This document shows positions 37,830 through 49,300 of a stretch of 64,000 nucleotides of DNA, in pieces (the first letter of the stretch is position 1; the number at the start of each line of letters is the position of its first letter). Both the position numbers and the translations under genes were made by a program. The notes under the pieces are model-generated. The model saw only the letters and a program-made list of their open reading frames with translations. It ran no database searches and was not told where the DNA came from. Source of the stretch: Paraglaciecola mesophila KMM 241 (GTDB lineage Bacteria; Pseudomonadota; Gammaproteobacteria; Enterobacterales; Alteromonadaceae); contig NZ_BAEP01000017.1 of assembly GCF_000315015.1 (NCBI RefSeq), positions 1 through 64,000 of the forward strand, given 5' to 3'.

Positions 37830-39596
37830 ATGAACGGCCGTATACCTCGTGAATTTATTGATGATTTAATCGCTCGCACCGATATTGTTGAGGTGGTAGA
37901 CAATCGTGTTAAGCTCAAAAAAGCAGGTAGAAATTATCAAGCTTGCTGCCCGTTTCATAATGAAAAAAGTCCCTCATTTACTGTAAGCCAAGACAAACAA
38001 TTTTATCACTGCTTCGGTTGCGGTGCCCATGGCAATGTTATTTCCTTTTTGATGGAATATGACCGGCTTGAATTCCCGGAAGCCATTGAAGAACTAGCGC
38101 AATATCATAGTGTTGATGTACCTAGAGAAAAAAGCTCTACCCCCGCCCCAACTGCTGAGCAAAAACAGCAAAAGGCAGATGATTACGAGCTTATGGAAAC
38201 CATATCGCGCTATTTCTCTCAGCAACTTAAGGTGCATAGCGATAAAGACAAAGCTATCGACTATTTAAAAAAGCGCGGCCTAAGTGGTGAAGTCGTGAAG
38301 GCGTTTGGTATAGGGTACGCTCCATCCGAATGGGACGCCGTACTTAGCACTTTTGGGCGCACACCTGAAGCGCAACAACAACTGCTAGATTTAAAGCTCA
38401 TCACAGAGAATGATAATCGCCGTCGGTTTGACTTCTTTCGCGAACGTATCATGTTCCCTATTCGGGATAAGCGCGGTCGTATAGTTGGTTTCGGGGGCCG
38501 AGTATTAGGTGACGGTACGCCCAAATACCTTAACTCTCCCGAAACGCGCATATTCCATAAAGGCAACGAACTTTATGGTTTCTATCAAGCAAAACAAGCA
38601 CATCGCAACTTGCCTCGAGTCATGATTGTTGAAGGTTATATGGATGTGGTGGCCCTCGCCCAATTTGATATTAATTACGCGGTCGCATCGTTAGGCACAG
38701 CCACCACCCCAGAACACATACAAATGCTATTTCGTACTACCAGCGAGGTCGTTTGTTGCTATGACGGCGACCGAGCTGGGCGAGAAGCAGCTTGGCGCGC
38801 ATTAGAAAATGCCTTGGCATATCTAAAAGACGGCGTGGAAATGAAATTCTTGTTTTTACCCGATGGAGAAGACCCTGATACTCTGGTGCGCCAGATTGGT
38901 AAAGACGCATTTGAGCAAAAACTGGTGAGCGACTCTGTACCTCTGTCTAAATTTTTCTTTGATAATTTACTGCAGCGTCACCATATAGGTAGTGCAGAAG
39001 GTAAAGCAGCGTTAAAAGCAGAAGCAATGCCGTTAATTGAGCAAATATTAGGGGATAATCAACGAGCGATTTTAACCTCTGATCTCAGTACGCATATGGG
39101 CGATAGAAACCGCCACCGCTTAGAGCAAGACGTAGCCAAAGCGAATCAGCATAAAGCAGGCGCAAAACTGGACTTTACCGCTTTGAATAAAGCCAAGATT
39201 TCTCCTGTAAGGATGATGATCCGCTTACTACTTGACCAGCCAGGGATTGCTATCGAGTGTCAGCATGCTAATCCCGCTGCATTGGGCGATATGCAGGTGC
39301 CTGGCTTGGACTTTTTAAGCGAACTTTTCCAGTACTGTTTAATTAAACCCTCTGCCAATACCGCCCAAGTGTTAGAGCATTTTAGGGATCATCCTCAGAG
39401 TAAGAATCTCGCTAAATTGCTCGGTTGGGAATACGCTGAAGAAAACCAAGCATTGGTTTTTAAAGATAGTTTTGCCAAGTTACTGGATTGGCACTTTAAA
39501 AGTAGGATGGACGAGCTCATGTCAAAAGCGCGCTTGGGAAATCTCAGTTCAGATGAAAAACAAGAGCTGAACCTACTTGTAAAAGAACAAAAATGA
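37830..39596 (+). CDS. dnaG: DNA primase
   Basis: 588 residues (E. coli 581). The zinc-binding domain has C40, H43, C61 and C64. A TOPRIM domain carries EGYMDV and the DGDRAGREA acidic motif. The C-terminal helical domain binds the DnaB helicase. It makes RNA primers for replication. SD GAGAAG precedes the ATG. Confidence 0.98.
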   Translation: MNGRIPREFIDDLIARTDIVEVVDNRVKLKKAGRNYQACCPFHNEKSPSFTVSQDKQFYHCFGCGAHGNVISFLMEYDRLEFPEAIEELAQYHSVDVPREKSSTPAPTAEQKQQKADDYELMETISRYFSQQLKVHSDKDKAIDYLKKRGLSGEVVKAFGIGYAPSEWDAVLSTFGRTPEAQQQLLDLKLITENDNRRRFDFFRERIMFPIRDKRGRIVGFGGRVLGDGTPKYLNSPETRIFHKGNELYGFYQAKQAHRNLPRVMIVEGYMDVVALAQFDINYAVASLGTATTPEHIQMLFRTTSEVVCCYDGDRAGREAAWRALENALAYLKDGVEMKFLFLPDGEDPDTLVRQIGKDAFEQKLVSDSVPLSKFFFDNLLQRHHIGSAEGKAALKAEAMPLIEQILGDNQRAILTSDLSTHMGDRNRHRLEQDVAKANQHKAGAKLDFTALNKAKISPVRMMIRLLLDQPGIAIECQHANPAALGDMQVPGLDFLSELFQYCLIKPSANTAQVLEHFRDHPQSKNLAKLLGWEYAEENQALVFKDSFAKLLDWHFKSRMDELMSKARLGNLSSDEKQELNLLVKEQK

Positions 39597-39626
39597 CCCA
39601 ACATCTAGCCCAAGGGTAGTCGAGTC

Positions 39627-39635
39627 TGCTATACT
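39627..39635 (+). promoter_or_regulatory. Extended -10 upstream of rpoD
   Basis: TGCTATACT matches an extended -10 and sits about 107 bp before rpoD. It would allow transcription of rpoD apart from dnaG. No clear -35. Confidence 0.4.
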
Positions 39636-39741
39636 GGCTAATTCGCTACAGCCTCGAGCCCAAGCAAAGTATTTAGCATTTTGAGCCCATTAATGGGTCC
39701 TCAGGGTGCAATTTTAACCCAAATCGAGAAGTGTAAGGTAT

Positions 39742-41583
39742 ATGGTGCAAAGCAAGCAGTCGCAGATAAAACTCCTCATTGCAAAAGGTAAAGAACAAGG
39801 CTACTTGACCTTTGCCGAAGTAAATGATCACCTGCCTCAAGACATAGTTGACTCGGATCAAATCGAAGACATTATCCGCATGATCAACGACATGGGGATC
39901 AAAGTGTTTGAAAACGCTCCTGATTCCGATGAACTATTGATGCAAGAAACCACGACAGATGAAGAAGTCGCGGAAGCCGCCGCCCAAGCCCTAGCTACGG
40001 TAGAAAGCGAGATTGGTAGAACAACAGATCCTGTGCGTATGTATATGCGTGAAATGGGTACGGTTGAGCTGTTAACTCGTGAAGGCGAAATTGTTATCGC
40101 CAAGCGCATCGAAGAAGGTATCAACCAGGTTCAATGTTCTGTTGCAGAATACCCTGAGGCAATCACCTACTTGCTTGATCAGTGGGACATGTACGAAGCC
40201 GAAGAAATTCGCTTAAGTGACATCATTGTTGGTTTTGTTGACCCTAACGAAGCAGACAATATTGCCCCTACCGCTACTCACATTGGTTCTGAGTTATCTG
40301 AAGAAGAGTTGGAAGACGAAGATGACGATGGCGATGATAGCGATGATGAAGACGAAGAAGAAGAAGATACAGGCCCAGATCCAGAAGAGGCCCGTGAGAA
40401 GTTTTCTGAATTACGTGTTCAATACGAAAAAACGCGCGATGTAATTGCATCTGAAGGCCGTTCTCACGCTAAGTCACGCAAAGAAATTGATGAATTAAGC
40501 GAGATTTTCAAAGAGTTCCGCTTAGTGCCTAAGCAGTTTGACCGTATGGTTAAAAACATGCGTGGCATGATGGATCGCATCCGTGTGCAAGAGCGCATTG
40601 TGATGAAACACTGTGTTACTGCGGCAAAAATGCCTAAGAAAGACTTCATTAAGGCGTTTTCTGGCAACGAAACCAGCACTGATTGGTTGTTCGAAATTCT
40701 TGCTTCTGACGCGCCTTATGTTGAAGAGCTTAAAGTACATCAAGAAGAACTAGAGCGTAGCATCGGTAAAATGAATGCCGTTGAAGACGAAACCGGCTTA
40801 ATCATTGCCGACATAAAAGACATTAACCGTCGTATGTCGATTGGTGAAGCGAAAGCTCGCCGTGCGAAGAAAGAAATGGTGGAAGCTAACTTACGTTTGG
40901 TTATCTCAATCGCGAAGAAGTACACCAACCGTGGTTTACAATTCTTGGATCTGATCCAAGAAGGTAATATCGGTTTGATGAAAGCAGTTGATAAATTTGA
41001 ATACCGCCGTGGTTACAAGTTCTCGACTTATGCTACCTGGTGGATCCGCCAAGCAATTACGCGTTCGATTGCGGATCAGGCACGTACCATTCGTATTCCT
41101 GTGCACATGATCGAAACAATCAATAAATTGAACCGTATTTCTCGTCAGATGTTACAAGAAATGGGCCGCGAACCAACACCAGAAGAGTTGTCAGAGCGCA
41201 TGTTAATGCCTGAAGACAAAATCCGTAAGGTGTTGAAAATTGCTAAAGAACCAATTTCAATGGAAACCCCTATCGGCGATGATGAAGATTCACATTTAGG
41301 TGATTTCATTGAAGATAGCACCATTGTGCAGCCTCTTGATTCTGCCACTGGCGGTAGCTTGAAGAACGCCACTCAAGAAGTATTAGCAGGCCTAACCGCC
41401 CGTGAAGCGAAAGTATTGAGAATGCGTTTTGGTATCGATATGAACACGGATCACACGCTTGAAGAAGTCGGTAAGCAGTTTGACGTTACTCGTGAGCGTA
41501 TTCGTCAAATCGAAGCGAAGGCACTGCGCAAACTACGCCACCCAAGCCGCTCTGAGCAGCTACGCAGCTTCTTAGACGAGTAA
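39742..41583 (+). CDS. rpoD: RNA polymerase sigma factor RpoD (sigma70)
   Basis: 613 residues, same as E. coli. Region 1.1 (1-80), region 1.2 ([11 protein letters not shown]), an acidic non-conserved region (about 185-215, Asp/Glu run), region 2 ([25 protein letters not shown]), region 3, and region 4 with the helix-turn-helix [16 protein letters not shown]. Housekeeping sigma factor. Confidence 0.99.
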   Translation: MVQSKQSQIKLLIAKGKEQGYLTFAEVNDHLPQDIVDSDQIEDIIRMINDMGIKVFENAPDSDELLMQETTTDEEVAEAAAQALATVESEIGRTTDPVRMYMREMGTVELLTREGEIVIAKRIEEGINQVQCSVAEYPEAITYLLDQWDMYEAEEIRLSDIIVGFVDPNEADNIAPTATHIGSELSEEELEDEDDDGDDSDDEDEEEEDTGPDPEEAREKFSELRVQYEKTRDVIASEGRSHAKSRKEIDELSEIFKEFRLVPKQFDRMVKNMRGMMDRIRVQERIVMKHCVTAAKMPKKDFIKAFSGNETSTDWLFEILASDAPYVEELKVHQEELERSIGKMNAVEDETGLIIADIKDINRRMSIGEAKARRAKKEMVEANLRLVISIAKKYTNRGLQFLDLIQEGNIGLMKAVDKFEYRRGYKFSTYATWWIRQAITRSIADQARTIRIPVHMIETINKLNRISRQMLQEMGREPTPEELSERMLMPEDKIRKVLKIAKEPISMETPIGDDEDSHLGDFIEDSTIVQPLDSATGGSLKNATQEVLAGLTAREAKVLRMRFGIDMNTDHTLEEVGKQFDVTRERIRQIEAKALRKLRHPSRSEQLRSFLDE

Positions 41584-41628
41584 TAATAAAACGTAAGCAA
41601 TGCGCTTATGTCTTTTATTAGCAAGTAC

Positions 41629-41659
41629 AAAAAACCGGATTCAATATCCGGTTTTTTTT
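41629..41659 (+). terminator. Terminator of rpoD
   Basis: Stem aaaaaaccggat/atccggtttttt with a 5-nt loop followed by more T. Confidence 0.92.
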
Positions 41660-41784
41660 CGCCTACGTTTTAACTAGACTGCACTTCAGTCAATCATCTA
41701 TTCGCTACAGAATAGGTCCACACCACGTTAATAAGTAGTCACTCTTCAAGAGTTAAAAAAATCCAATGCTCTGTTGATGGAACA

Positions 41785-41823
41785 CAAAAAAGCGGCATGG
41801 GTGTTGTCACTCATGCCGCTTTT
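41785..41823 (-). terminator. Terminator of the RND operon
   Basis: Minus-strand stem agcggcatg/catgccgct followed by six T, 17 bp after the pump stop codon. Confidence 0.9.
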
Positions 41824-41839
41824 ACATAATAACTCTAAG

Positions 41840-44800
41840 TTAGAAATCATCCCCCTTAACGTAAGGAATTTCATCTTCGAGTTTCTCTAGCTTGTGAGTG
41901 ATAGCCAGCGGCGAGCCAGTGTTACGTGCTAACCAATAGTAAGCAGTGGGAACCACAAACAAGGTCAGTAGCGTTGATACAAGTACTCCAGCGAAAATCA
42001 CCATACCGATAACCGTTCTGCTTTCGGAGCCAGCACCACTTGCAAACACCAGTGGTAATGAACTAAAGATAGTAGTGAAACTGGTCATCACGATAGGCCG
42101 CAGGCGCAACATGGCGGCGCGTTTAAGGGCTAATTCAAACTCAGCACCAGCATCACGTAGTTGATTGGCAAACTCTACAATCAGAATGCCGTTTTTGGCC
42201 GCAAGCCCAATTAACATCACTAAGCCGATTTGGCTGTATATATTCAGCGTCATTCCCGCAAAATATAATCCGATAAAGGCCCCTACTAACGCCAATGGCA
42301 CAGTGAGCATGATAACTAACGGATGCACCCAACTTTCAAATTGAGCCGCAAGGATCAAATAAACGATTACCAACGCCATTAGGAAGATAAAAATAATCGA
42401 GTTACCCGACTCCTGATAAAGTTGAGACTCTCCTTTGTAATCTACCGACACACCCTCTGGTAATTCGGTATCAACAATATTGTTGAGGTAAGCTAGTGCT
42501 TCACCCACCGTGTAACCGTCTGCTAGGTTCGCATCAATTGTAATACTGCGCATGCGATTGTAGCGATTTAAGCGTGAAGACGTTGCTCGCTCCTCCACTT
42601 TCAGTAGGTTATCCATTGGGATCAGTTCGCCGGTTCTAAATGAGCGCACATACAAATTATCAATACTTTGTGGGCTGCGATAGTCCTCACGGCGACCTTC
42701 TAAGATCACATCGTATTCTTGGCCACGATCCAGAAAGGTCGACACACGGCGTTGGCCTAACATCGTTTCTAACGTAGTACCAATATCGCTCACCGATACC
42801 CCTAAATCTGCTGCACGCTCGGTATCGATATTAATCAATAGTTGCGGCAACGTTTCTTTGTAGTCTGAATCTAACCGCAGCAAGTTAGGGTTTTGTCGGG
42901 CAATTGACAGAAGCTTATCCCGCCACTCAACCAACTCTTCATAGGTGTTCCCTTGAAGTACAAACTGTACTGGGCGTCCAACACCGCGCCCGCCTAGACT
43001 TGAGCGCATGATAGCGAACGCTCGCACATCAGGAATAACAGACAACTTTTGACTGATTTCATCCATCAAATCAAATGTAGAGCGTTTTTTGTCATCCCCT
43101 ATTGGGGTGCCTACAATTGCGATGCCTGCACTGCTGCCAAAGCCTGGTAATCGAACGAGTACTCGCGTTGCTTCTCCCGTGTCTAAATACGGCAGAATGA
43201 TCTCTTCTACCTTTTTCATGCTTCTACTATTTTCTTTAAAGCTTGCGCCCTCTGCCGCTTGGATCTGTATAAAGAAATTGCCCCGGTCTTCTTTAGGTAC
43301 AAATTCACTAGGTAATATCTCTACCAATCGTAACAAACCAACAACACTCACCAGAATAAGTAACGCCATTAGAATAGGTTGATGAATGGTTTTGCCAAGC
43401 ACCTTAAAGTAGCTGCCTTCAAACTTGGTGAACGACCTGTTCATCCACGCATTTAACCCTGTAGAACTTTCGGTTTTTGTTAACAGTTTAGAGCTCAACA
43501 TAGGTATCAGCGTTAATGCAGTGACACTTGAAAATGCCACTGCAGCAGCTATTGCCAAAGCGAACTCGGTAAATAACCGACCTATATTTCCTTGTAAAAA
43601 TACTAAGGGTACGAACACCGCGATCAACACTAATGTTGTTGCTATAACAGCAAACCCGACCTCACGTGCTCCGCGATAGGCAGCTAATAACGGCGGCTCA
43701 CCTAACTCTATACGACGTGAAATATTCTCAAGTACTACAATGGCATCATCCACCACCAACCCAATGGCTAACACTAATGCCAGAAGCGTTAATAAGTTAA
43801 TAGAAAAGCCTAGGGCGTACATCACGGTGAACGCGGCGACTAATGACACAGGTACTGTCACCGCAGGGATGATCGTCGCACGGATATTGCCAAGGAAAAT
43901 ATAAATAACTAACACCACCATCAACATCGCAATGGCTAGCGTTTCATATACTTCGTTTATTGAGGCTTCAATAAACACTGAGGAGTCATAACTCGGTACA
44001 ATGAAAATATTATCCGGCAAGGTCTGCTGAATTTCATCTATCGCTTCTTTTGCAGCTCTTGCTACCTCTAAGGTATTGGCTTTCGATTGCTTGGTAATAC
44101 CTAAGCCAATCATATTCACGCCATTACCACGAAACTCTGTTTCGTCGTCTTCTGCGCCTAGCTCAACAGTAGCCACTTCACCTAAACGAATAAGATATCC
44201 GTCAGCGCCTGCTTTAACTGGAAGTTTTGAGAAATCATCCGGACTTAAATAACTGCGTGCAACACGCACATCAAAATCTCGTTGATCCGACTGCACTTCC
44301 CCGGCGGGAAGCTCCACATTTTCAGCCTGAATGACCTGCTCTATATCTGCAACAGTAATGCCTCTAGCCGCCATAGCATTACGATTAAGCCAGACTTTCA
44401 TGGCGTAACTACGGCCGCCCCCTAAACGTACGTTTGCCACCCCCTCGGCCACCGATAATCGGTCTACCAAGTAACGGTCGGCGTAGTCGGTTAGCTCCAT
44501 AACACTCATGTTGTCACTGCGCAGGTTGTACCAAACAATGACGTCATCATCTGAGGTTGATTTTGATACCTCGGGAGGATCTGCCTGATCCGGCAGGTTG
44601 TTAAGCGCTCGGCTTACTCGCTCACGCACATCGTTAGAAGCAGCGTCAATGTCTCTGGAAAGATTAAATTCCACATCGATTGAAGAACGGCCGTTTCTGC
44701 TGGTCGATTCAATATTTTTAATCCCTTCTATACCACTGATACGGTCTTCTAGTAATTGGGTGATCCGGCTTTCTATGATGGCTGCTGATGCGCCAGTGTA

Positions 44801-44950
44801 GGTTGTATTAATTGATACAATGGGAGGGTCAACATCTGGATACTCCCGCAATGACAGGAACGTCACAGCAACAATACCAAACACAACTAAAAGTAAATTG
44901 ACGACCGAAGCAAATACCGGGCGTTTAATGGAGATATCAGATAACAACAT
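41840..44950 (-). CDS. RND-family inner-membrane efflux transporter (AcrB-like, HAE1)
   Basis: 1036 residues. Starts MLLSDISIKRPVFASVVN, with the two-fold repeat of membrane domains and large periplasmic loops. The proton-relay Asp pair lies in GLVVDDAIVVLEN (near residue 405). It exports hydrophobic compounds or drugs with the adaptor encoded upstream and an outer-membrane factor not found here. Closer to the MexF/VexF/MdtC-like hydrophobe group than to metal (HME) pumps, which carry other relay residues. Substrate unknown. Confidence 0.95.
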   Translation of the reverse strand: MLLSDISIKRPVFASVVNLLLVVFGIVAVTFLSLREYPDVDPPIVSINTTYTGASAAIIESRITQLLEDRISGIEGIKNIESTSRNGRSSIDVEFNLSRDIDAASNDVRERVSRALNNLPDQADPPEVSKSTSDDDVIVWYNLRSDNMSVMELTDYADRYLVDRLSVAEGVANVRLGGGRSYAMKVWLNRNAMAARGITVADIEQVIQAENVELPAGEVQSDQRDFDVRVARSYLSPDDFSKLPVKAGADGYLIRLGEVATVELGAEDDETEFRGNGVNMIGLGITKQSKANTLEVARAAKEAIDEIQQTLPDNIFIVPSYDSSVFIEASINEVYETLAIAMLMVVLVIYIFLGNIRATIIPAVTVPVSLVAAFTVMYALGFSINLLTLLALVLAIGLVVDDAIVVLENISRRIELGEPPLLAAYRGAREVGFAVIATTLVLIAVFVPLVFLQGNIGRLFTEFALAIAAAVAFSSVTALTLIPMLSSKLLTKTESSTGLNAWMNRSFTKFEGSYFKVLGKTIHQPILMALLILVSVVGLLRLVEILPSEFVPKEDRGNFFIQIQAAEGASFKENSRSMKKVEEIILPYLDTGEATRVLVRLPGFGSSAGIAIVGTPIGDDKKRSTFDLMDEISQKLSVIPDVRAFAIMRSSLGGRGVGRPVQFVLQGNTYEELVEWRDKLLSIARQNPNLLRLDSDYKETLPQLLINIDTERAADLGVSVSDIGTTLETMLGQRRVSTFLDRGQEYDVILEGRREDYRSPQSIDNLYVRSFRTGELIPMDNLLKVEERATSSRLNRYNRMRSITIDANLADGYTVGEALAYLNNIVDTELPEGVSVDYKGESQLYQESGNSIIFIFLMALVIVYLILAAQFESWVHPLVIMLTVPLALVGAFIGLYFAGMTLNIYSQIGLVMLIGLAAKNGILIVEFANQLRDAGAEFELALKRAAMLRLRPIVMTSFTTIFSSLPLVFASGAGSESRTVIGMVIFAGVLVSTLLTLFVVPTAYYWLARNTGSPLAITHKLEKLEDEIPYVKGDDF

Positions 44951-44955
44951 TACAT

Positions 44956-46020
44956 TTACCCTTGAGATGCGTGCATAGACAGCACATTAACATCCGAGCC
45001 TTCGCGCAGACGAAGTGCACCTTGAATCACAACCTGCTCGCCTTCCTGCAAACCAGACGTTATCTGTGCAATACCAGGTTTTCGCAAGCCCACTTTAACT
45101 TCCTTACGAGTCACTTTATTATCTTCAATCACAAACACAAATTGCTTGTCTTCAATAGGGACTAAAGCACCTTCTGGTATTGTCAGCGTCTCGAGAATTT
45201 CTTTTTCAAGATGAATTTGCAATAACATGCCAGGGCGAAGCTTTAGCTCTTTGTTATCGATAATTGCGCGAATTTGGATTGCGCGAGTAACAGGGTCCAC
45301 ACGGGACGCAATACTGGAGATTTCACCTTCAAATGTTTCTCCTGGGTATGCTACTGATGTCGCCGACACCTGCTGACCTTTGCGTACACTGGGTAAATGC
45401 GACTCAGCGATAGTAAAGTCCATTTTGATAACATGTAAATCATCTAATGTTGCAATTAAATCCCCAGGCATCACCAAGGCCCCTAAGCTTACTTGACGCA
45501 CACCTAGTAAGCCGCTGAACGGCGCACGTAACTCTAGTTCTTCTAACTGTGCCTTGGCTACTTCTAATTGTGCTTTGAGGGCTTTTACATTCGCTTCCTG
45601 TTCATCTAGTAGCTGGGCAGAAGCAACGCTTTTTTGTGCTAAGTTGTCGATACGCTTTAACTGGCGTTTCGCTTCTTGTAAATTAATGTCGAGCTCATTT
45701 AATCGCGCTCTTTCTTCACGATCGCTCAACTTAATAAGTAGCTGACCTTTCTTAACCAAATCCCCATCGTCAAACTCTATACTTTGCACAATGTCTGACT
45801 TTTGCGCCGTCAACATAACTGATTCGTTTGCATTCGCAGTTCCTAGCGCTTCAACTGTCACAGGAAACTTTTCTTTCACCATAGTATATGCAGTCACAGG
45901 AGTCGCACTCGGCTTCTGCCGTTGCTCCTCTACGTCAGTAGGCAAATACAAGTAAACAAGTAACCCACTCGCCAAAATCAGCGCAATTAGAATGGGTGAA
46001 AATGAAATTCCTTTGGACAT
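44956..46020 (-). CDS. RND efflux periplasmic adaptor (membrane fusion protein)
   Basis: 354 residues. One N-terminal membrane anchor (about 8-26) instead of a lipobox, a barrel-sandwich hybrid/lipoyl domain split by a coiled-coil hairpin (about 100-160), then beta-barrel and membrane-proximal domains. It bridges the pump and an outer-membrane channel. It precedes the pump gene by 5 bp. SD AGG. The operon has no outer-membrane factor and no adjacent regulator. Confidence 0.94.
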   Translation of the reverse strand: MSKGISFSPILIALILASGLLVYLYLPTDVEEQRQKPSATPVTAYTMVKEKFPVTVEALGTANANESVMLTAQKSDIVQSIEFDDGDLVKKGQLLIKLSDREERARLNELDINLQEAKRQLKRIDNLAQKSVASAQLLDEQEANVKALKAQLEVAKAQLEELELRAPFSGLLGVRQVSLGALVMPGDLIATLDDLHVIKMDFTIAESHLPSVRKGQQVSATSVAYPGETFEGEISSIASRVDPVTRAIQIRAIIDNKELKLRPGMLLQIHLEKEILETLTIPEGALVPIEDKQFVFVIEDNKVTRKEVKVGLRKPGIAQITSGLQEGEQVVIQGALRLREGSDVNVLSMHASQG

Positions 46021-46396
46021 GGAGAAACCTTTTTATGTGTTAAATTCTGAGTGTATGCTTTCTACGACTAAAGCCGCAATTTGGCTCGATAGTACGTTAA
46101 ATTGTTGTACTTACTTAGTAACATTTACGCTTTCTTACACTTTTTTAACGCGCAAGTTATTGAACTGAAAACTACGGTATTTCACCGCATTTTAGTATTC
46201 GGGAACGCACCAAAAGTACGCAAAACATGCCCTTTAACGAACATTCGGCCACCATTAATCCATGAGATAACACTGCCGATTAATCGCGACTGACAACTAA
46301 TTTGCAGGCACAAAAAAAGGCGCTCTAGATGAACGCCTTTATTCTGAGTTTACAACTCTCTAATCTGAGCCGTAAATTAAACTTAATATCAACTAA
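46021..46396. other. Intergenic region between the RND operon and the subtilase gene
   Basis: 376 bp. It should hold the RND operon promoter next to 46020, and it contains the subtilase terminator (46312-46340). No operator or small gene is convincing. Confidence 0.5.
46312..46340 (-). terminator. Terminator of the subtilase gene
   Basis: Minus-strand stem aaaggcg/cgccttt with an 11-nt loop that can pair partly, followed by seven T. Confidence 0.85.
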
Positions 46397-49300
46397 TTAT
46401 TCAACAGCACACCGTGAACGGGTACACATACGTTGGAGTAATCTAACATCCGTATAAGTGACTTGACCATCATCATTGAAATCGAAACTCATGTCGATAT
46501 CCTGACGAAGCTGAATCGCTCTTGTTAAAGCACGTATATCCATCATATCCACGTCGCCATCACCATCCCAATCTCCTTTCACTGCAACAACGGCATTCGC
46601 ATTAATCTCGCTATTTTCCGCTTTGGTACCAACATTGGCTGGTAAAGAAGAGGTTGCGAACAGTTCGATTGGACCACCAGCATTATCTTCAGTAACAACT
46701 AAGCTAAATGTTAGAAGTTGAGTGTTATCAGGATCTTGTAATGTGAAACAAAGTTGTGAACCGGACACAATATCAGTTCCTATATCACCAATAGGCTCAC
46801 TAGCTCCCACGTAGTGAGTGGTCAATCCTGTCTGTCCATCTACTGATTCAAAACCAATCGATGTCCCTGAGGTATCAGGTGTAACATGAGACACATTATC
46901 ATAAGTAAATACGATGCTAGGTTGGTCACCCACAGCTTCATTCATAAAGACAACTTGGAAATCAAGAACATCTGCATCGCCAGAGAAAGGACGCATATCA
47001 TCCCACTCGACTATAGTGACAGCTGATCCGGCCGTCGCGACAGTGATACCCGATCCATTAGCAACATCAAGTATCATGTCACGCCAAAATGGAGCTACAA
47101 CACCGTTCGGAGCATTGTCATCTGGCATCAATTGATTAACCCAAGGCGTTGAGCCTGCGTCTCCCGTAAGCGTGATGAATCCGTCATCTGTCACACTAAT
47201 TGAGTCGTACAGTTGACCAAGGAATGACGCTGGCACACTAAAGTTTGCCGTTGTGGTATCACCGTCAGCACCCGAGAACCCAAGACCAAATCCGGCTAGG
47301 TCAATATAACCAGAACCTTGGCCAAAGTTAGGGTTCGCACACAATGGATTATTTGCATTAGTAGAAGCAGTATAAGACGCCGTTTGTCCTTTAATGGATT
47401 CTTGAACCACATTCCATGTTAGAGATCCGTCATCAGCCACTGTGCCGTCAAGCAAAGAGCCTTCAACTAATTCTACACCTGCCGGTAAGGCTAACGAAAT
47501 ATCATATAGACGATCATCACGTGTAAAGTTCGGTCCTATTTGTATGGCATAGTCGATAACATCACCAGCCACCAGTACGTCATCTGAGCCGCCTAAAACT
47601 TGTACGTCATCAACGATCCTATCTAACTCCACAACAACAAGACCGAAGTTACCTGCAGATTCAGAACTAGAACCAACATCAAACGCACCATAGTATTTGT
47701 CACCTTCTACAGCTTCAATGTCCCAGCCAACGCGAATATCGAACGGGGTAATCGCAGGGATAGAAGAAGGAGCATCTACTGTTAGGTTGTCACCATCGTC
47801 TCCATCCACTAATGCCGTAGCAATCGTAAACTCATCACTTGCACCAGCTGCTGAAGCGCTCCAGTTTTGAATAACGAACCAATACGTACCAGATTCAGGT
47901 TCAATAAGGCCTACTTTCTCCAAAGCCGTACCAGACGCACTTGAACCTACAACCTCATTCGATTCTGGAATACCATTTTCATTCACATCTCTTACTACGA
48001 ACAAATCTAAATCTGGCGATTCAGATGCGGTTATCTCACCGACCAAATATTTAGCGCCTTCAGGAACCGTCATAGAAATAACGTGAACACCGTCATTTAA
48101 ATCATCTAGGGCACTACTGTTATTGCTATCTCCTAAAATGCTTGCGACGGTATTTGTCGCTTTAGTCAGTCCATAAGAACGCGCCGTAAAGTCATTGATT
48201 TCCACCGCTAATATATCTGAAAGGACACGCGTATCTGCATCTCGATCAGCTGAAATATTCATGGTATCTGGAATATTACTCGTTGTAGCAATTACAGCCA
48301 CAGGCAAATGTAAATCAGGCGAGCTATCAGAAGTAAGATTCACTTGACCAAACAAGAAGTCTTGACCACTTTCACTTGCTGATGCTGTTACTGTAATTTG
48401 CTGACTTTGACCCGCTAGGATATCAAACGATTCAGGACTAACTGTGACACTCACACCATCAGATATGCCTACTCCAGCAACAGTCCAAGAGCCGTCTTTG
48501 GTAGCGGTAAACGTTCTTGTCCAACGACATGCCCCAACACAGTTATCATCCGCCATACTGGGAATGTTAAGCGTGCGTGGATCACCACCATCATTTGGAT
48601 TGGCCGCTAAGTAATTAGCACCAGACTCATCCATTATGAGACCGGTTTGATTGGCTAAATTGACCTGGATACGACCAGAGCCCATATCAAACCAATCTGC
48701 AGGAGTAACGCCATCTTCTTTACGCATATTGGTGGTTGCGGTCATCATCAATGCAGAGCGTACATTATCAGGCGACCAACTAGGATTTGCTTCCATCAAC
48801 AATGCTGCTGCGCCTGCTACATGTGGGCTTGCCATTGACGTACCACTTAAGAAAGCAAAATCGCTTGGATCAGCCACATGACCATCGTGACCAAACATTT
48901 GATCCGCTGAAGCGGCATAAATGCTAACGCCAGGCGCTGCTACTTGTGGCGTAATGGTACTAATGGAAGGGTTAGGCCCTCTAGAGGAGAAATCAGCAAT
49001 ATCATCCCCTTCACTTAAAATTAACTCACCCGCAGAAGCGGTAATGGTAGCCATGTGCCCTTCGCCACTTGCTAGCCAACTGCGTAACATGTCCGCTTTT
49101 TCGGCATTAATGTGAATACCTGGGATAACATAAGCGTCATTATCGACTGTGCTGCCACCGCCAATTAAGTTACCTAAAACAAATCCATCTGCACCGCCAG
49201 CGGCGACATTCTGTGCTTTTGCGACTCGCGCTATCGCACCTCTATCACAAAGCACTATTTCTCCGCTGAAGGTACCATCAGGAAATGGTTGTAAACACTG